DNA of 64,000 bases, from positions 62,001 through 126,000 of the forward strand of contig NZ_JAKZGO010000011.1 in assembly GCF_022549785.1 (NCBI RefSeq), in the 5' to 3' direction. Position numbers and translations under genes: made by a program. Below are positions 9,906 to 17,774 of this stretch, one piece after another. Position 1 is the stretch's first letter, and every line of letters begins with the position of its first letter. The notes under the pieces are model-generated. The model made no database searches. It had not been told where the DNA came from and saw nothing but the letters and a program-made list of their open reading frames with translations. The DNA is from Belliella alkalica. GTDB taxonomy: Bacteria; Bacteroidota; Bacteroidia; Cytophagales; Cyclobacteriaceae.

Positions 9906-10103
9906 TTTGATTGAGATTTAGTGGTGGAGTAAATTTCAATTTAAAAATGTTTTTAATAAGATTACCCATTTGGGTAAGTTAAATTTCTCTAAAACCCTGA
10001 ATATTAGCTAAAAGTGTACGTTTTTGATACTATTTAATGGTTTGTTCACCACAAAAAAAGACTAGAAAAATCTAGACAAATTACGGTAAATAAAAAAATG
10101 TGC
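9906..10103. other. Intergenic region upstream of the ABC operon
   Basis: This A+T-rich stretch holds the palindrome described separately at 9962-9977. It should contain the promoter of the ABC ATPase gene, but I cannot place -33 and -7 boxes with confidence. No ORF or RNA gene is visible. Confidence 0.5.
9962..9977. promoter_or_regulatory. Operator-like palindrome upstream of ABC operon
   Basis: The sequence ttaccc-atTt-gggtaa has 6-bp inverted arms around a 4-bp centre. It lies 57 bp upstream of the ABC ATPase start on an otherwise A+T-rich background. This is consistent with a repressor site, but no regulator is encoded next to it. Confidence 0.35.
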
Positions 10104-10138
10104 AAAAAAAGACTGGATTTTTGATCCGGTCTTTTTTC
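10104..10138 (-). terminator. Rho-independent terminator, probably bidirectional
   Basis: The arms gactggat (10111-10118) and atccggtc (10124-10131), with one G-T wobble, are extended by an A7 tract on one side and a T6 tract on the other. It lies downstream of the small lipoprotein gene ending at 10288 and would also stop transcription in the other direction. Confidence 0.75.
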
Positions 10139-10287
10139 ATTTTTAAGGATATCCGCTTTAATATCAATTGATAAAAAATGATTTGTTTTTAATCAACTAA
10201 AGCACTTATAACTTATCGACTAATAACGATTATTCGAATGACTATAATTGAAACATTTACCTAATGATATCATTGTGGATAATCAGA

Positions 10288-10503
10288 TTAATTTTTATCT
10301 CTATTGACTTCAACTTCCACCTTTTTGGTTTTAACAGAAGCTCCGTCTGAGCCAATTTTTATTTTTGTGTCGGCATCTTTTTCTGCTTTCACTTCAATAG
10401 TTTCTTTTTGTACTTCTTTTTCTGTCTCTTTTGCAGCTTTGTCATTGCAACTGAAAGTCATCGTAAGCGCAAAAAATGCGAGTAAGCCAAATAATTTTTT
10501 CAT
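10288..10503 (-). CDS. Small charged lipoprotein, function unknown
   Basis: This 71-residue ORF starts with a lipoprotein signal (MKKLFGLLAFFALTMTFSC, with Cys at residue 19). The rest is a very hydrophilic Lys/Glu-rich segment ending EVEVNRDKN. It has no recognisable domain. The signal, the following terminator and the isolated position support a real gene for a small membrane-anchored lipoprotein. I do not recognise the family. Confidence 0.7.
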   Translation of the reverse strand: MKKLFGLLAFFALTMTFSCNDKAAKETEKEVQKETIEVKAEKDADTKIKIGSDGASVKTKKVEVEVNRDKN

Positions 10504-10925
10504 AATAGTAGATTTTTTTAATTTCTATGTAGTTGTCAAAAGTTATACCAAATAATCGTGGGCAGGGGTTTAATTGTAAATTGCAGATTGCAGATTGTAG
10601 ATTGCAGATTGTAGATTGTAGATTTGTGTCGTAATAATCTATCTATCTAATCAACAATATTTGTTTAAAAGTTTAAGGGTTAAAAGTTTAGAAAATAGTC
10701 TGCCATCCCCCAATTTTCTAATTTTTCAATCTTCTAATCTTCAATCCCCTAATCACCAATCAATGATAACTGTTTGGTATTTAGTAAAGGCGAATTGGAT
10801 AGCATTTGTAGAAAATTTCATCTTACAAAATGATGAAGACCTTCGAGTGCGCCGCGGCTCACTCAAAGATCTGCCCCAACTTTCCAACTTTGTAACTTTA
10901 TAACCTTGTAACTAACCCCCTATTC
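10504..10925. other. Intergenic region with degenerate short repeats
   Basis: Besides the heptamer array at 10573-10621, this region holds a C/T-rich stretch with alternating caat and ctaat units (about 10705-10765) and an octamer-like run of ctttgtaa/ctttataa/ccttgtaa (about 10880-10914). I see no convincing gene. The + strand open frame across 10661-10903 is repetitive and not conserved in appearance. Confidence 0.6.
10573..10621. repeat. Seven tandem heptamers ATTGYAR
   Basis: Seven consecutive 7-bp units read attgtaa, attgcag, attgcag, attgtag, attgcag, attgtag, attgtag. The run is exact in length and purely intergenic. Other heptamer-period runs with a different core are listed separately in this window. 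Confidence 0.9.
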
Positions 10926-12401
10926 CTAAAAATCATAAGTAAGTCCTACTCGGAAATTTCTGCTTTTGATTCCAGAATCGGCTGGGAGGTCATAGACATC
11001 GGTGACGGCATCTCTCCATTCGGCAAGCAGGGATATTTTATTTACTTGAAAGCCAAATTGTAAACTTACCCCCAATTCATTTTGAGCAAGATCAAGTGAT
11101 GCCAAAACTGCCCTAGCATCTTCTCCCATGCGCTGTCTCAGATGATGTCTGTAGTATGGACCTACTCCAGTGAAGAACCTGAAAGATCCATCTTCATCTT
11201 GTGCAATGTTAAAACGAACCAATGCAGGAATAGTCAACGAGTGTCTTCTCAACTTTCCATCTTCGACCACGCTTCCGTGGATATCATAAAGGGTGCTGAC
11301 GGCCAACTCAAACTTCCTACTGATGCGAAGTTTTCCATAAAGCCCTGCCTCAATACTAAAAAGTCCAAATGCCCTATAAAAATCTTCTTCATGCCTGTGG
11401 TGAGAACTTCCCATTCCCAGATGAACTCCAAATTTTAGTGCTTCCCCATAGAGAACCTTTTTGGAATCAAATTTAGAAACAGGAGCGAGTACTTCAGCAT
11501 TGCCCATTTCCAAAAGCAAACCTGATAGGAAAAGGCTAATCTGAGCCATTCCATCATAGTCGAGAAGTTCTGGATTATCTCCCGGCTTGTGGTATGGAGA
11601 TTTGAGTCCTGTATGTACGTGAATGGCAGGAATCCCCAATTTGCCAAAAGGCCAAGTGTCTGTTCTGCGCTCGATATTTGGAGAGGTGTTTTTGACAGAT
11701 AGGTTATTTCTAATCTGTGCTGCTACCAGATAAGTTTGAGATTCGGCAAGTGTTTCCAGCCCTTTCAAATCCAAATGCTTGACAGTACTCAGCATTCCTA
11801 TCATATCAAGACTAAACATGGCTTTGATGGCATCATTGGGAAAAGGTTTGTCTAGCTCCACAAACTTACTTGAGCCGATTAGCCCACTTTCTTCGGCATC
11901 AAAAGCCACAAAAATCAATGATCGCTTTGGTTTTTCTTCACCACTCAAAATTTCCCTTGCTATTTCCAAGACTCCAGCCACGCCTGAAGCATTATCATCT
12001 GCTCCACTGAAGACGATTTTGTTACCTTCACTATCCACAGTATAGCCAAGGTGGTCATAATGTGCACCCACTACAATGTATTCATCCTTTAATACAGGGT
12101 CAGTTCCGGGAATCATCCCAACTATATTTTTCCCATCTACATTGATCAACTCAGACCTATAGAGAAATTCCTGAATAAAATCATCTTCAAAAACAGGCAT
12201 CAATCCCATTTGGCGCATTTCATTTTCGATATAACTGATCGCTTTCAGCCTTCCTTCAGTTCCCAATCCCCTACCTTCCAAAGAATCCGCGGATAAGACA
12301 TAAACATGCTTTTCCAGTCTTTGCAAAGGAGTTTGTTGGGCGAGGGATGAAAAGGCAACGATGCACATCAATGCAGAGAGAAGAATTAATCTATTGATCA
12401 T
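10926..12401 (-). CDS. Secreted M28-family aminopeptidase with C-terminal beta-barrel-like region
   Basis: A Sec signal peptide (cleavage likely after SSLAQ, about residue 22) precedes an M28 zinc peptidase domain to about residue 310. The ligands and catalytic residues are visible as H114 (GAHYDHLG), D135 (SGADDNASG), E170/E171 (FDAEESG), D199 (LDMIGM) and the late His in YHKPGD. Residues about 320-491 change character to alternating amphipathic strands ending in the aromatic terminus YDF, as in small outer-membrane barrels. Outer-membrane anchoring of a peptidase is an inference. It is flanked by repeats on one side and the accessory spot on the other. Confidence 0.85.
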   Translation of the reverse strand: MINRLILLSALMCIVAFSSLAQQTPLQRLEKHVYVLSADSLEGRGLGTEGRLKAISYIENEMRQMGLMPVFEDDFIQEFLYRSELINVDGKNIVGMIPGTDPVLKDEYIVVGAHYDHLGYTVDSEGNKIVFSGADDNASGVAGVLEIAREILSGEEKPKRSLIFVAFDAEESGLIGSSKFVELDKPFPNDAIKAMFSLDMIGMLSTVKHLDLKGLETLAESQTYLVAAQIRNNLSVKNTSPNIERRTDTWPFGKLGIPAIHVHTGLKSPYHKPGDNPELLDYDGMAQISLFLSGLLLEMGNAEVLAPVSKFDSKKVLYGEALKFGVHLGMGSSHHRHEEDFYRAFGLFSIEAGLYGKLRISRKFELAVSTLYDIHGSVVEDGKLRRHSLTIPALVRFNIAQDEDGSFRFFTGVGPYYRHHLRQRMGEDARAVLASLDLAQNELGVSLQFGFQVNKISLLAEWRDAVTDVYDLPADSGIKSRNFRVGLTYDF

Positions 12402-12464
12402 AAATTGAAAAGGTTTAGAAATAAAATTGAAGCAAAGCTAGGGATAATGTTTATAGCTAGATAG

Positions 12465-13331
12465 CTATACTAGGTAATTTCCTAGGAGTGGGAAGATGTT
12501 GCGGATGCCTCCTGTTGGATCTTCTACGTCTCCATCATAGCGAGGAATCAAGTGAATATGAACATGGTCAACTGTTTGTCCAGCTGATTTTTCAACATTT
12601 ATACCCACATTGTATCCATTTGGTTCATATTTTTTTTGAATTACTTCTTTGACAAAATTCAACATAAAAATACAAGCAGATTCTTCTTTGAATGTTAAAT
12701 CAAAATAATTCGAACAGTGTCTTTTAATAATGATCAAGGCATGCCCTTTACTAATTGGAAACTTGTCAAATACTGCAAAAGCAGTTGCTGATTCAGTTAT
12801 TAATTCAATCTCATTTCCTAAACTGCAAAATGGACATTCATTTATGACAAATGGTTTTTGATTGTTTATAGGTGTATATTCATATATCTCGCAGTTTTCA
12901 TTTTTAAAAAATGATTTATAGGGTAAAATTACGTTACATTGAAAAGTAGGTTTTTGATGGATTTTGTGAGTTCGATAGCCCACATAAACGAGATCTCTTC
13001 GAACAGCAAAATAGGCCTTGCCATTCGGCTTTAAAAGGGACGAAACCTCCATTAGTACTTTGGATTGTTCTTCTGGTAACAAAACATTCAGAACATAAAA
13101 GCATATAATTGTGTCGAATTTCTTTTCAGGATAATTTGGAAAGTAATGTTTATCATAGCCAGAGACATCTAAATTTCCTTTTTTAAGAATTTCAACATCC
13201 TTACCAAAGCCACATCCAAAATCAAGAATTTCGCCTTTTAGCATTCCTTTTTCAAATAGCATTCTAGCAGGAAAAGAAATTCTGTCTCTTTCCTTGGCTG
13301 TGAGGTGGGAGTAGATGTTTGATTGGCTCAT
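12465..13331 (-). CDS. SAM-dependent methyltransferase fused to HIT-family hydrolase
   Basis: Residues 1 to about 155 are a class I methyltransferase with motif I ILDFGCGFGKDVEIL (35-49), GYDKHYFP (58-65) and FYVLNVLLPEE (78-88). The preceding RDRISFPARMLFEKG and this motif order resemble the putative methyltransferases associated with DNA phosphorothioation (dnd) clusters. Residues about 160-288 are a HIT domain with a CPFC zinc knuckle (166-169) and the histidine triad HVHIH (256-260), where H258 should be the nucleophile. HIT proteins cleave nucleotide-phosphoanhydride or phosphoramide bonds. The start overlaps the stop of the HNH gene by 4 bp, so the two are co-translated. The target is unknown; a role in defence or nucleic-acid modification is inference. 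Confidence 0.85.
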   Translation of the reverse strand: MSQSNIYSHLTAKERDRISFPARMLFEKGMLKGEILDFGCGFGKDVEILKKGNLDVSGYDKHYFPNYPEKKFDTIICFYVLNVLLPEEQSKVLMEVSSLLKPNGKAYFAVRRDLVYVGYRTHKIHQKPTFQCNVILPYKSFFKNENCEIYEYTPINNQKPFVINECPFCSLGNEIELITESATAFAVFDKFPISKGHALIIIKRHCSNYFDLTFKEESACIFMLNFVKEVIQKKYEPNGYNVGINVEKSAGQTVDHVHIHLIPRYDGDVEDPTGGIRNIFPLLGNYLV

Positions 13332-14377
13332 GGTAAAAATTGAAAACCATTGTTAGAAGCGATTGTAATTAATGGTATTATTCTTTCTTCGAATCTGTTT
13401 TTATCAAAAATTACAGATAAATTTTCGACTGTTGAAAGCTCAGGAAATATTGTCAAATACTCCAAAAGGAATTTGTTTTTTGGATTCTTTTCAAAAACGA
13501 TTTTTACAGCTTCTTTTTGTAAATCAAAAAAGGCGTTAAAATGTTTATTTACAATTGGAAGCTTGTTATTCTTTGAACTATTAAACCTTTTGTCTGAAGG
13601 AATTAAGTTCCAAATCAAGTCATGAGAAACAAAACTATGTGGAATGAAATGTTCAACATCATAGTTATCGATAGTTAGCATTTCTCCTGTGTAAATACAT
13701 TTTATTTCTACTTTTTCTTGGAAAACTAAGTTCCAAAAATTCTTTCTTTGATCAGTCAACGGACTTCTTTCTGCACTTTTAATTAATTTATTGGGGATAT
13801 CTGGTACACTAGGATTTCTGGCTTGTAAATAGAGTGCTAAATTCCAGTAACAGAAATCCTTTATAATCTTGGCGTTTCTCAAAAGGTACTGTTCCCAGTA
13901 TGGGTTGATGATTATTCTGTCATTGAAAAGTGCATATAAGCACCTATTCTGAACATTTTGAGAGTAATTATATATTTCACTATTCTTTCCACTTATCCAA
14001 GGACTTAAAAAGTAATGCGGTACGTTTTTATTAAAATGATTCAAAATTTTAATTGTAGAATTATTTTCAGACTCAATTAGAATTTTTTGAATTACATGCT
14101 TTTTCTCTTGAATAGTTATGTTTTCAATTTTCTGAATTTCAATTATGGCTTTCTGAAACTGATCTTGTACTCCAAAGCTTAGATTAAAATAGTTTATCGT
14201 GTACCAAGAGTTAGCAATCATCGTTGCAAAAATTTCTTTCTTATAAATTTCATTTTTTCCTGATTCAAACAATTCAATAATAGAGAGAAACCAATAGAAT
14301 TTGTAAGTAGTCGATTTATAGTTAAAACAGGATGCTAGCTTGTCTATTGGAACTGTATCAGAATGTGGAAATGACAT
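13328..14377 (-). CDS. HNH endonuclease domain protein
   Basis: This 349-residue protein has an alpha-helical N-terminal region of about 220 residues with no family I recognise. An HNH nuclease module follows: C227, then DVEHFIPHSF with catalytic-type H243, WNLIP with N257, and FNSSKNNKLP with N266. It is clearly more A+T-rich than the flanking housekeeping genes. It overlaps the downstream methyltransferase-HIT gene by 4 bp, giving a two-gene unit in an accessory spot. The unassigned N-terminal half may recognise the target. A defence function is inferred from domain pairing and location, not shown. Confidence 0.8.
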   Translation of the reverse strand: MSFPHSDTVPIDKLASCFNYKSTTYKFYWFLSIIELFESGKNEIYKKEIFATMIANSWYTINYFNLSFGVQDQFQKAIIEIQKIENITIQEKKHVIQKILIESENNSTIKILNHFNKNVPHYFLSPWISGKNSEIYNYSQNVQNRCLYALFNDRIIINPYWEQYLLRNAKIIKDFCYWNLALYLQARNPSVPDIPNKLIKSAERSPLTDQRKNFWNLVFQEKVEIKCIYTGEMLTIDNYDVEHFIPHSFVSHDLIWNLIPSDKRFNSSKNNKLPIVNKHFNAFFDLQKEAVKIVFEKNPKNKFLLEYLTIFPELSTVENLSVIFDKNRFEERIIPLITIASNNGFQFLP

Positions 14378-14724
14378 AATAAAAATTAGAGTATAAAGAA
14401 TTTTAATCTAAAATACTTAAAAATTCTGAAAGTAGAATTATTGAATTCTATTTTGAATAATTATTTCTCCTCTCCTACATCCCCCTAACCCTCACATTCA
14501 TTTTTCCGGTGGAGCGGAGATAGATGCGGATATCTTCTTCGGTGTAGTAGATGCCTTCTACGTCTAGTTGGGGATTGACTAGGGAGAAGTCGGCAAATTC
14601 TTTTTAGAATTTTATTTATATTTAGTTAGTTTTTGGAAAACAAACAAAAAGACTGGGTATTAGAAATTTTATTGTCTTATATGTATTGAACTTAATCTAA
14701 TAAAACCCTCAAATTAACTTAAAA
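14378..14724. other. Junction region with duplicated gene end
   Basis: This non-coding stretch contains the promoter side of the HNH gene, then the left copy of the DUF4403 3'-end duplication (14474-14601), then about 120 bp of A+T-rich sequence that should contain the promoter of the toxin-antitoxin-chaperone module. No intact ORF is visible. Confidence 0.7.
14474..14601 (-). pseudogene. Detached copy of the DUF4403 gene 3' end (direct repeat, left copy)
   Basis: These 128 bp align without gaps to 16242-16369, the end of the DUF4403 gene, with 6 mismatches (122/128 identical). Read on the minus strand they still encode the last 41 residues and stop codon. Five of the six differences are synonymous and one changes Asn to Tyr. 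That pattern means the two ends diverged as functional coding sequence before coming together. The fragment has no upstream coding part, so it is a relic left by an insertion. Confidence 0.9.
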
Positions 14725-15240
14725 GTGAATAGCTTTGTACTTGAAATATGGAATATTGAGCCAGCCTGCACCTTCTACTCAGTGAAGTTGCTAGAAGAGG
14801 AATATTCAGAAACAGATAAGTTTATCTTAAAATATAAAGATAAAATTTAGTTTACAGAAAGCCTCCAAGCTTTAGCTTCTTTCATCACGGATGTGATTGG
14901 AGAAGATGGAGCAATTGAAAGTTATTTTCGATTTGAAAATGACGCCCATGCTATTCCACCGACAGGAATTTACCAAGTTGGGGAAATTGAAATTGATTAC
15001 AGGAATTTTTCGCTGAGACTTTATTGTTTGAGAATATGTGAATCAATTGTTGTTTTATTTAATGGAGGAGAGAAAACCAGCAGAAATGCTCAAGACGGAA
15101 ATACCAGCATGGTATTTCATGATGCAAATTTATTTGCCCAAAGGATCTTAAAAGCTATTATCAGAAGAGAAATACTGATCGACGAGAAAAATTCAAGAAT
15201 AATCTCTGAATATGGAGAATCTGACGAAATAAATTTATAA
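14725..15240 (+). pseudogene. Toxin gene of a toxin-antitoxin-chaperone module, interrupted by a TAG codon
   Basis: A reading frame starting at GTG 14725 runs to the stop at 15240 but is broken by TAG at 14848-14850. Upstream it encodes NSFVLEIWNIEPACTFYSVK and continues to KYKDKI. Downstream it resumes FTESLQALASFITDVIGEDG. Both parts read like one 170-residue protein. The C-terminal half has RLYCLRICESIVVLFNGGEK, reminiscent of RelE/HigB-type toxins. An internal GTG at 14893 could start a 115-residue fragment. It lies 2 bp before the HTH antitoxin gene. The family call is by analogy; the interruption is directly visible. Confidence 0.7.
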
Positions 15241-15242
15241 AA

Positions 15243-15635
15243 ATGAGAAATAACCTAATTCAAGAAATATTGGATAAAACACCTCAAGACATCCGGATTT
15301 TTACTCGAATGTATGCGGATATAGTGAAGCGTGTTCATGATTTGATTAAGGAAAAGGGAATCACCCAAAAAGTTCTCGCTGAAAGAATGGATAAAAAGCC
15401 TTCAGAAGTATCTAAATGGCTCGGGGGCGAGCACAATTTTACACTGCGTTCTCTGGCAAAATTGCAAGCCGAGTTAGGTGAGCCTATCATCTATGTTCCT
15501 AAAACAAAAACTTACATGGGTAATAAAGGTGGAAATGTTTCTTTGACAGTTTACAAAAATAATCTCAAGGTAGAAAACAAAAAATTTCTCCCTGCCACAC
15601 CGCTTTCCAATCCAGAAAAACCTCAGGTAGCCTAA
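15243..15635 (+). CDS. XRE-family HTH antitoxin
   Basis: Residues about 25-82 of this 130-residue protein form a helix-turn-helix of the XRE type (KGITQKVLAERMDKKPSEVS, then KWLGGEHNFTLRSLAKLQ). The C-terminal 45 residues are polar and probably disordered. In toxin-antitoxin-chaperone systems such a tail is the chaperone-addiction segment that makes the antitoxin unstable without its SecB-like partner. The start is 2 bp after the toxin stop, and its own stop shares one base with the next start codon. It probably represses its own operon. Confidence 0.85.
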   Translation: MRNNLIQEILDKTPQDIRIFTRMYADIVKRVHDLIKEKGITQKVLAERMDKKPSEVSKWLGGEHNFTLRSLAKLQAELGEPIIYVPKTKTYMGNKGGNVSLTVYKNNLKVENKKFLPATPLSNPEKPQVA

Positions 15636-16081
15636 TGACAAAGTTTGGAAAATTACAACCAGAAAAGATCAATATTGTTGATTTTAAAATAATTAGCGGT
15701 AGTCTAAATAATCCTTTCAGTTTTAATGCTGACCTGTTGGAAGGTCATCAATTTGATGTGAATTTTGATATGGGATTTAACCTTGAAGATAAGTTGGTCA
15801 AGGCTGATTTTAAAGCTGATGTGTTTACCAAGAGCAAAGAGCAACAAGAGGAGGTCTCTGGTAGGTTTCATTTTGTCTTTGTGTTCTTGGTAGAAAATCT
15901 TGATCAGTTAGTAGAATTTGGTGAGAATAAAAAATCGTTAGAGATCAATGGCAGTTTAGGAAACGCATTAGCCTCCATATCTTATTCTACAAGTAGAGGG
16001 GTTTTGATGAGTAGATTTCAAGGTACTCCACTGAAAGATTTTATCCTTCCTGTAATTAACCCCAATGATCTTCTGAAGTAA
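15635..16081 (+). CDS. SecB-like chaperone of a toxin-antitoxin-chaperone module
   Basis: This 148-residue protein is beta-rich in its first 100 residues (FSFNADLLEGHQFDVNFDMG; GRFHFVFVFLVENLDQLVE). It then has a long helix and the ending TPLKDFILPVINPNDLL, which matches the end of the SecB fold (in SecB, roughly PPLLLPPINF). The length is also SecB-like. Its position directly after an HTH antitoxin, sharing one base, is the context of TAC chaperones such as Mycobacterium tuberculosis Rv1957. It should bind the antitoxin tail. The call rests on fold-like sequence features and context, not on strong identity. Confidence 0.72.
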   Translation: MTKFGKLQPEKINIVDFKIISGSLNNPFSFNADLLEGHQFDVNFDMGFNLEDKLVKADFKADVFTKSKEQQEEVSGRFHFVFVFLVENLDQLVEFGENKKSLEINGSLGNALASISYSTSRGVLMSRFQGTPLKDFILPVINPNDLLK

Positions 16082-16241
16082 ATGGTTAATTTTCGCCTTT
16101 AATTTATTTCCAGTAGAAACCCAGACCAGTCTTATCACTAACTATTCACCACACCCCATATCCAGTATTTTCTTTCTGGATATTTGAAAACGCTACCTTC
16201 TCGATTGATCGATCTGTGGTATATTTAATGAAACAACTCCC

Positions 16242-16369
16242 CCTACATCCCCCTAACCCTCACATTCATTTTTCCAGTGGAGCGGAGATAGATGCGGATA
16301 TCTTCTTCGGTGTTGTAGATCCCTTCGACATCTAGTTGTGGATTGACTAGGGAGAAGTCGGCAAATTCT
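16242..16369 (-). repeat. Direct repeat, right copy (3' end of intact DUF4403 gene)
   Basis: This is the copy that forms the real C-terminus of the DUF4403 gene. It is 122/128 identical to 14474-14601 in the same orientation, with no gaps, 1768 bp apart. Confidence 0.92.
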
Positions 16370-17634
16370 GTTCTTAGCTGTCCCTGAAGCCTCAACTCAC
16401 GCCTTGCTTCAGCCAAATATTCACCGATTGGATAGCTCGCCAGTTTCTTGATCTGTGTGATTACCTGACCCTGCTTCATCCATGTGGCACTTCGGGCGAG
16501 AATGTTTTTGGTATTGATGTCAAATTCGATCTCGTCAAACCTGATGGATTCTGTCGCAGCATCGTATTTTGGCTTGCCTACCAGATACATTTGACCAGTG
16601 ATCTGCTTTCTTCCTTTTCTGATGGCCAAAAAATCCATCTTGAGCAAAGTTCGATCACCAAAACTCTGGGATTCTAGATTCGATACTTCCAGTTCTGTAC
16701 GCTTGTCTGTTCTGAATCTTTTTCCTGCAAGATTTTCATTGAGATATTGATCCAATTCTTCGTAGCTGATGGCTAGAGGAATCATGATGTCTAATTTGTT
16801 TTCGCTGCTTTCATTGTATGAAATGTTAGGCAGAGGCGTTTTGATTGTCTGTGGTGTTTTTCCGACTTGGGAGTACACTTCACCCTCGATACCCAAAAAG
16901 AATTTCAGCTTTTGGTCTGCTGTCACCTCTTCACGGATTTTCAATTTTGTTGGCTTGGTATAGACAAAAGCCGTCACCCCATCTTGGTCGATTTCAATTG
17001 GTTTGGAGAAATTATCCCAAGCCTCTTGCGCGATCTCTTTGAAATCCAGACGGGTCAGGTTCGATGCACTCAGCTGATTGTTCAGCACCCCTTGGAGCTG
17101 CTTGCGGATCATCGGATCCAGATCAATCTCAAAACCCAACAAGTTGTACTTCATCGATCTGCCGTAATTTTCGATGTTGATATCTTCAAGGGAAAAATCC
17201 CAGTTTTGCCCTACTTTCGGTCTAAAGCTGATTTCTGGAGTGAGTGCTTCATCAAATGGAATGGCAGTATTTACATTCTGACCAAAAATCCTTTTTTCAA
17301 ATTTCAAGTCACCGGCCATTTTCATTGGTATTTTGATAGCCATTTTTTTGGAATCCAATGTGGATAACTTGATCAAACCTGTCCTATTGACATCTATATC
17401 AGTAAAAAAGCCTGAACCCAAATCCAATCCCTTTTCAGCAAACAACTTTTGCCCCAATGCTTTGTTGAGATTGTCTTCTATCATAGAAAATGGAATTTCG
17501 ATAGGAATATTGATCTCAGATGTCGCTCGCGGAAGGGCTACAGGTTCGCCAGAATAGGTGGGTTTGTTGGGATTGATGCTTTTGCAAGCAGAAACAATTA
17601 AAAGGAAAATCAGTACACGGGATGTTATTTTCAT
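16243..17634 (-). CDS. DUF4403 family lipoprotein
   Basis: This 463-residue envelope protein has a lipoprotein signal (LIFLLIVSAC, Cys17) and a repetitive beta-rich body with motifs such as INIPIEIPFSMIEDNLNKAL and IMIPLAISYEELDQYLNENL. These two related segments suggest an internal duplication of a lipid-binding-like fold. The length matches DUF4403 members. The function is unknown; location in the cell envelope is inferred from the signal. Its last 41 codons are duplicated at 14474-14601 because of the adjacent insertion, and the C-terminus now in place may have been imported. Confidence 0.85.
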   Translation of the reverse strand: MKITSRVLIFLLIVSACKSINPNKPTYSGEPVALPRATSEINIPIEIPFSMIEDNLNKALGQKLFAEKGLDLGSGFFTDIDVNRTGLIKLSTLDSKKMAIKIPMKMAGDLKFEKRIFGQNVNTAIPFDEALTPEISFRPKVGQNWDFSLEDINIENYGRSMKYNLLGFEIDLDPMIRKQLQGVLNNQLSASNLTRLDFKEIAQEAWDNFSKPIEIDQDGVTAFVYTKPTKLKIREEVTADQKLKFFLGIEGEVYSQVGKTPQTIKTPLPNISYNESSENKLDIMIPLAISYEELDQYLNENLAGKRFRTDKRTELEVSNLESQSFGDRTLLKMDFLAIRKGRKQITGQMYLVGKPKYDAATESIRFDEIEFDINTKNILARSATWMKQGQVITQIKKLASYPIGEYLAEARRELRLQGQLRTEFADFSLVNPQLDVEGIYNTEEDIRIYLRSTGKMNVRVRGM

Positions 17635-17774
17635 TGAATTGACATTCAGGGATGATTAATGCTAAAGTTATATACTCGGTTCAAAAAACCTGCCAGCTAT
17701 CGAAACTTCATTTACAAAGGAACTATTTTTACGGTTAATTAATTAAACGAGATAATAGATTAAGAAAAATTAAG

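Larger units (their letters stand above)
14602..16241. mobile_element. Toxin-antitoxin-chaperone insertion between duplicated gene ends
   Basis: A segment of 1640 bp lies between the two copies of the 128-bp direct repeat. It contains only the three plus-strand genes of the TA-chaperone module, opposite in direction to the DUF4403 gene at whose 3' end it sits. No integrase or transposase is present. The arrangement fits an element that entered the gene end and supplied a replacement 3' end, leaving the displaced one at the far boundary; homologous import from a related strain is an alternative. Confidence 0.65.

Noticed and set aside
10274-10282. Perfect TGTGGATAA DnaA-box-like 9-mer near 10.3 kb
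   Set aside because: It is single, with no neighbouring boxes, so it is not evidence for an origin.
10573-10621. CRISPR array
   Set aside because: Units are 7 bp with no spacers, and no cas genes occur in the window.
10661-10903. 80-codon plus-strand frame before the M28 peptidase
   Set aside because: Its sequence is built from degenerate caat/ctaat and similar repeats and shows no protein-like composition.
12402-16242. Prophage or integrative plasmid in the accessory spot
   Set aside because: No integrase, transposase, replication or structural phage gene is present, so only a cargo-like insertion can be claimed.
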